Position numbers and translations under genes: made by a program. Below, in pieces: positions 4,552 to 6,348 of a DNA stretch of 6,348 nucleotides. The DNA comes from Phyllobacteriaceae bacterium UBA1940 (GTDB lineage Bacteria > Pseudomonadota > Alphaproteobacteria > Rhizobiales > Rhizobiaceae). Under the pieces are notes generated by a model. That model ran no database searches. It was not told the DNA's origin and worked only from the letters and a program-made list of their open reading frames with translations. Location of the stretch: positions 1 to 6,348 of the forward strand of contig DDFA01000085.1 in assembly GCA_002336975.1 (NCBI GenBank), given 5' to 3'. Numbering within the stretch: position 1 is the stretch's first letter; each line of letters starts with the position of its first letter.

Positions 4552-5235
4552 TCAGCCCAAAACCCTGTCATAGTCCGACACCAGCAGCCGATACGCCGCC
4601 TCGTCCTCCTCGATCGTCGAAAACCGGCCGATCGGGTCGAGGAAAATATTGTCGGTCACATCATCGTTCACCGTCGACACCTCGCCGATCAGCACGTCGC
4701 CGCCCTCGCCCCAAAACGCGTGCCAGACGCCGGGAACCAGCGTCACGCTCTCTCCCGGCGCCAGTCTAAGCAATTCGCCCGCCGGCAACCGCCGCGCGAC
4801 GCCGTCGCACGTCACGATGATCCCGGCTGCCGGGTCCGGCCTGCCGTCGACGCCCGACATCGCCAGTTGTAGCGCCAGCGTCGCGCCGCCGCGATTGATG
4901 ATGTCCTCGGTCTTCACCGCATGGGTGTGCATCGGCGAAATCTGGTTTTCGCGCGAGATCATGATCTTTTCGGCATACACCATGCCGCCGGTCCGCCTCC
5001 CCAAATCCTCGGCGTTTCCATTGCGCACCGTCACCAGAAACAGGCCGAGTTCGTCAAACCGCCCCTGCCCGTAATCGGTGATGTCCCAGCCCAGCCGCGC
5101 ATCGACCACGCCCGGCGGCCGCTTCCGTTTCAACTCGTCCGGCGTCCAGTTGGCGAAGGGCGGCAGCACGTAGCCGAACGAGCGGATGAATGCCTCGCCG
5201 TCGCGGAGGATCTGGTTGACGCGTGACCGTTTCAT
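4552..5235 (-). CDS. D-lyxose isomerase family protein (cupin sugar isomerase)
   Basis: A 227-residue cupin-fold metalloenzyme matching the D-lyxose ketol-isomerase family in length and layout. These enzymes interconvert D-lyxose and D-xylulose, and often D-mannose and D-fructose, using a divalent metal such as manganese. Expected metal ligands are visible: His103 and His105 in PMHTH, Glu110 in KTEDIINRGG, and His172 in VPGVWHAFWGE. The N-terminal INQIL/ANW-type helical segment and the YAEKIMISRENQISP strand also fit. The gene stands alone, with no sugar kinase or transporter beside it, so the physiological substrate is not indicated by context. The ribosome site before the ATG is weak (GCGGACAG). 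A poor promoter candidate (TTGATC at 5285-5280, 17 bases, CATCGT) lies upstream. Family assignment is confident; substrate preference is not. Confidence 0.88.
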   Translation of the reverse strand: MKRSRVNQILRDGEAFIRSFGYVLPPFANWTPDELKRKRPPGVVDARLGWDITDYGQGRFDELGLFLVTVRNGNAEDLGRRTGGMVYAEKIMISRENQISPMHTHAVKTEDIINRGGATLALQLAMSGVDGRPDPAAGIIVTCDGVARRLPAGELLRLAPGESVTLVPGVWHAFWGEGGDVLIGEVSTVNDDVTDNIFLDPIGRFSTIEEDEAAYRLLVSDYDRVLG

Positions 5236-5294
5236 GGCTGTCCGCTGTGCGGCGGCACGATGTCACCGCGCCGACAGCCGATCAACCTGAAACA

Positions 5295-5329
5295 AGAACA
5301 GCCGGAGACCGCCGCATGCAGTCTCCGGC
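5295..5329 (-). terminator. Possible terminator hairpin upstream of the lyxose isomerase gene
   Basis: A perfect 9-bp stem GCCGGAGAC/GTCTCCGGC (5301-5309 with 5321-5329) has an 11-base loop. On the minus strand it is followed by TGTTCTTGTTTC, moderately rich in T, as for a rho-independent terminator ending transcripts from the GNAT gene. The tail is interrupted and the hairpin is nearly 190 bases past the GNAT stop, so the call is tentative. Confidence 0.45.
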
Positions 5330-5333
5330 CGGT

Positions 5334-5377
5334 ATTGAGCGGGCCCCGGCCAACCGGTTACCCCCCCCCCGCTCAAT
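5334..5377. repeat. Inverted repeat enclosing a C10 run
   Basis: Perfect 10-base arms ATTGAGCGGG (5334-5343) and CCCGCTCAAT (5368-5377) flank a 24-base C/G-rich spacer. The right arm overlaps a homopolymer of ten C (5361-5370). Next to the hairpin at 5301-5329 it makes a compact hairpin-rich gap between the GNAT and lyxose isomerase genes. Function unknown; possibly a remnant palindromic element. Confidence 0.55.
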
Positions 5378-5462
5378 CGACGCCTTGCATCTGTCCCCCG
5401 ACCGATGGGGCCGCATCGAAGGCGGACCGCGTCTTGTGCTAGCACCAGTCGACGCTTTGAAT

Positions 5463-5514
5463 CTGCTGCATCGTGCTTTCGAAAATCGATTCCGGTTTTG
5501 GGCCGATGCAGCAG
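5463..5514. repeat. Palindromic intergenic element directly after the GNAT gene
   Basis: Perfect 11-base arms CTGCTGCATCG (5463-5473) and CGATGCAGCAG (5504-5514) surround a 30-base spacer with a weaker nested palindrome around AAAATCGATTCCGGTTTT. The right arm ends two bases from the GNAT stop codon (5517-5519). The core resembles small intergenic repeats common in rhizobial genomes. It could serve as a 3' stabilising or terminating hairpin for the GNAT mRNA. No other gene is seen between here and 5235. Confidence 0.6.
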
Positions 5515-5516
5515 GA

Positions 5517-6080
5517 TCAGGCGGCTGCCCGCAAGATGTGAGCTTCCGCCCGGCGTCCCGCCGCACGCAGCACGCCATGCGCGCCGTCGAGCGCGCCGTC
5601 GACCAGTTCCAGCGCCAGCAGCCGGCGCTTTTCATACGGGCCCGGCATCGCCAGCCGGTCGGTCTTGTCGGTCGAAAAGCCGAACCGGGCGTAATATTCC
5701 GGATCGCCGACCAGCAGGATCGCGCCATGGCCGAGACGCTTTGCTTCAGCGATCGCGTGACGCATCAGCGCCGAGCCGATGCCCACCGACTTTTGCGCCG
5801 GATCGACGGCGAGAGGCCCGAGCAGCAGGGTGCCGAGCGGAGGTGTCGGTTCCACCGCCACATCCCACAACCTGACCGTGCCGACGACCGAACCGCCCTC
5901 GCCTAGCGCGACGAAAGCCAGCCCTTCGGCAGGCCTGCGGCCGCGCCGCAGCTTTTCCGACGACTTCTTCCGGCGCTTCGGCCCCATGGCGCGGTCGAGC
6001 AGCGCCTCGCGCGCCGACGCGTCCCCTGCCCGTTCGGCAAGGATCGAGACGATGTCTGTTTTGATTTCGACTGCGTTCAC
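5517..6080 (-). CDS. GNAT family N-acetyltransferase (YhbS-like)
   Basis: A predicted acetyl-CoA-dependent N-acetyltransferase of 187 residues. The acetyl-CoA binding motif A is clear: LLLGPLAVDP then QKSVGIGSAL at about 96-105 (Q-x-x-G-x-G/A pyrophosphate loop), followed by HAIAEAKRLGH and the beta-strand/YYARFGF segment (LVGDPEYYARFGF, about 124-136) typical of the YhbS group. A strongly basic patch, GPKRRKKSSEKLRRGRR (about 33-49), precedes the core and might contact nucleic acid or an acidic partner. I start it at the GTG at 6080, giving MNAVEIK, because GAAGGA lies nine bases upstream; the longer frame from a TTG at 6119 has no ribosome site. It lies downstream of a PLP amino-acid decarboxylase on the same strand, 100 bases apart. 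This raises the idea of polyamine or amino-acid acetylation, but nothing in the protein proves a substrate. Confidence 0.85.
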   Translation of the reverse strand: MNAVEIKTDIVSILAERAGDASAREALLDRAMGPKRRKKSSEKLRRGRRPAEGLAFVALGEGGSVVGTVRLWDVAVEPTPPLGTLLLGPLAVDPAQKSVGIGSALMRHAIAEAKRLGHGAILLVGDPEYYARFGFSTDKTDRLAMPGPYEKRRLLALELVDGALDGAHGVLRAAGRRAEAHILRAAA

Positions 6081-6089
6081 TTCGAAAAA

Positions 6090-6095
6090 TCCTTC
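6090..6095 (-). promoter_or_regulatory. Ribosome binding site deciding the GNAT start
   Basis: The minus strand reads GAAGGA nine bases before the GTG at 6080. This supports the GTG start over the in-frame TTG at 6119, which would place this site inside the coding region. Confidence 0.6.
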
Positions 6096-6128
6096 ACCCG
6101 CAGAGAGAAATTTCCACAAGCAAACCGG

Positions 6129-6150
6129 TCCGGGTGCCGAAGCACCCGGA
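6129..6150 (-). terminator. Strong hairpin with UUCG tetraloop between decarboxylase and GNAT
   Basis: Perfect 9-bp arms TCCGGGTGC (6129-6137) and GCACCCGGA (6142-6150). On the minus-strand transcript the loop is UUCG closed by a C-G pair, the extra-stable tetraloop. It lies 30 bases after the decarboxylase stop. The bases that follow (CCGGTTTGCTTG) are only mildly T-rich, so it may be a weak terminator or an mRNA-end stabiliser. Confidence 0.55.
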
Positions 6151-6161
6151 GCGGGGAGATT

Positions 6162-6183
6162 TAGCGAACCTGACGGTTCGCTA
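6162..6183 (-). other. Hairpin overlapping the decarboxylase stop codon
   Basis: Perfect 9-bp arms TAGCGAACC (6162-6170) and GGTTCGCTA (6175-6183) with a 4-base loop. The TAG stop codon (6183-6181) forms the base of the stem. With the hairpin at 6129-6150 it makes a tandem of two stems at the 3' end of the decarboxylase message. No T-run follows, so it is not an intrinsic terminator by itself. Confidence 0.6.
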
Positions 6184-6348
6184 GATGACGTAGGATCGCA
6201 GCGGCTCGAAGCCGTTGAACGCCACCGCCGAATAGGTGGTGGTGTAGGCGCCGGTGCCTTCGATCAGCACCTCGTCGCCGATCGTCAGCGACAGCGGCAG
6301 CGGATACGGCGTCTTTTCATAGAGCACGTCGGCCGAATCGCAGGTCGG
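6181..6348 (-). CDS. Ornithine/lysine-type PLP decarboxylase (fold type III), C-terminal fragment
   Basis: The last 55 codons of a gene entering from the right edge, open to the window end. The fragment begins PTCDSAD, the C-terminal GPxCDxxD motif of eukaryotic-type ornithine decarboxylases, whose Cys reaches the active site of the partner subunit in the dimer. It continues with YPLPLSLTIGDEVLIEGTGAY-type sequence (strand then GAY) and AFNGFEPL near the end, all characteristic of the family's C-terminal beta domain. The enzyme decarboxylates ornithine to putrescine, and in many alphaproteobacteria also lysine to cadaverine, with pyridoxal phosphate in the cytoplasm. The PLP lysine and substrate-specificity residues are outside the window, so ornithine versus lysine preference cannot be judged. 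The gene ends in a TAG embedded in a hairpin. Confidence 0.92.
   Translation of the reverse strand, partial: PTCDSADVLYEKTPYPLPLSLTIGDEVLIEGTGAYTTTYSAVAFNGFEPLRSYVI

Overview
The window looks like chromosome of a GC-rich alphaproteobacterium, most likely a Mesorhizobium-like member of the Hyphomicrobiales. This rests on the base composition and codon use, the style of the palindromic repeats, and a GNAT acetyltransferase next to an ornithine/lysine-type decarboxylase, a pairing I associate with rhizobia. The genus is an inference.

Left two thirds (1-3982, all minus strand). This is a catabolic operon, read right to left: a short-chain dehydrogenase (SDR), a biotin-dependent carboxyltransferase beta subunit, an acyl-CoA dehydrogenase, and the first 12 codons of a biotin carboxylase that runs off the left edge. 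Order and motifs best fit the acyclic-terpene (citronellol/geraniol) utilisation atuB-C-D-F set. In that pathway AtuD oxidises citronellyl-CoA to geranyl-CoA, and AtuC with AtuF carboxylates geranyl-CoA. The main support is that the carboxyltransferase lacks the aromatic segment of methylcrotonyl-CoA carboxylases and has glycine where they have the specificity phenylalanine. No atuE-like hydratase lies between the dehydrogenase and the biotin carboxylase. A clean 16-bp dyad sits just upstream of the SDR and is probably the operon's operator.

The operon is seeded with palindromic repeats. One fills the carboxyltransferase/dehydrogenase gap. A related one lies in frame inside the carboxyltransferase gene, in the linker between its two domains. 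A third, C/G-rich one of a different family fills the gap before the biotin carboxylase.

Middle (4128-4461, plus strand). A divergent small SCP2 (sterol-carrier type) gene ends at a textbook intrinsic terminator.

Right third (4552-6348, minus strand). A D-lyxose isomerase-family gene is followed by a gap with several hairpins and a C10 run, then a GNAT acetyltransferase, a gap with two strong hairpins, and the 3' end of a fold-type III PLP decarboxylase (ornithine/lysine type) entering from the right edge.

I see no mobile element with its own enzymes, no CRISPR array, no RNA gene and no defence system. The least ordinary items are the in-frame palindrome and the SDR whose catalytic Ser, Tyr and Lys are all replaced.
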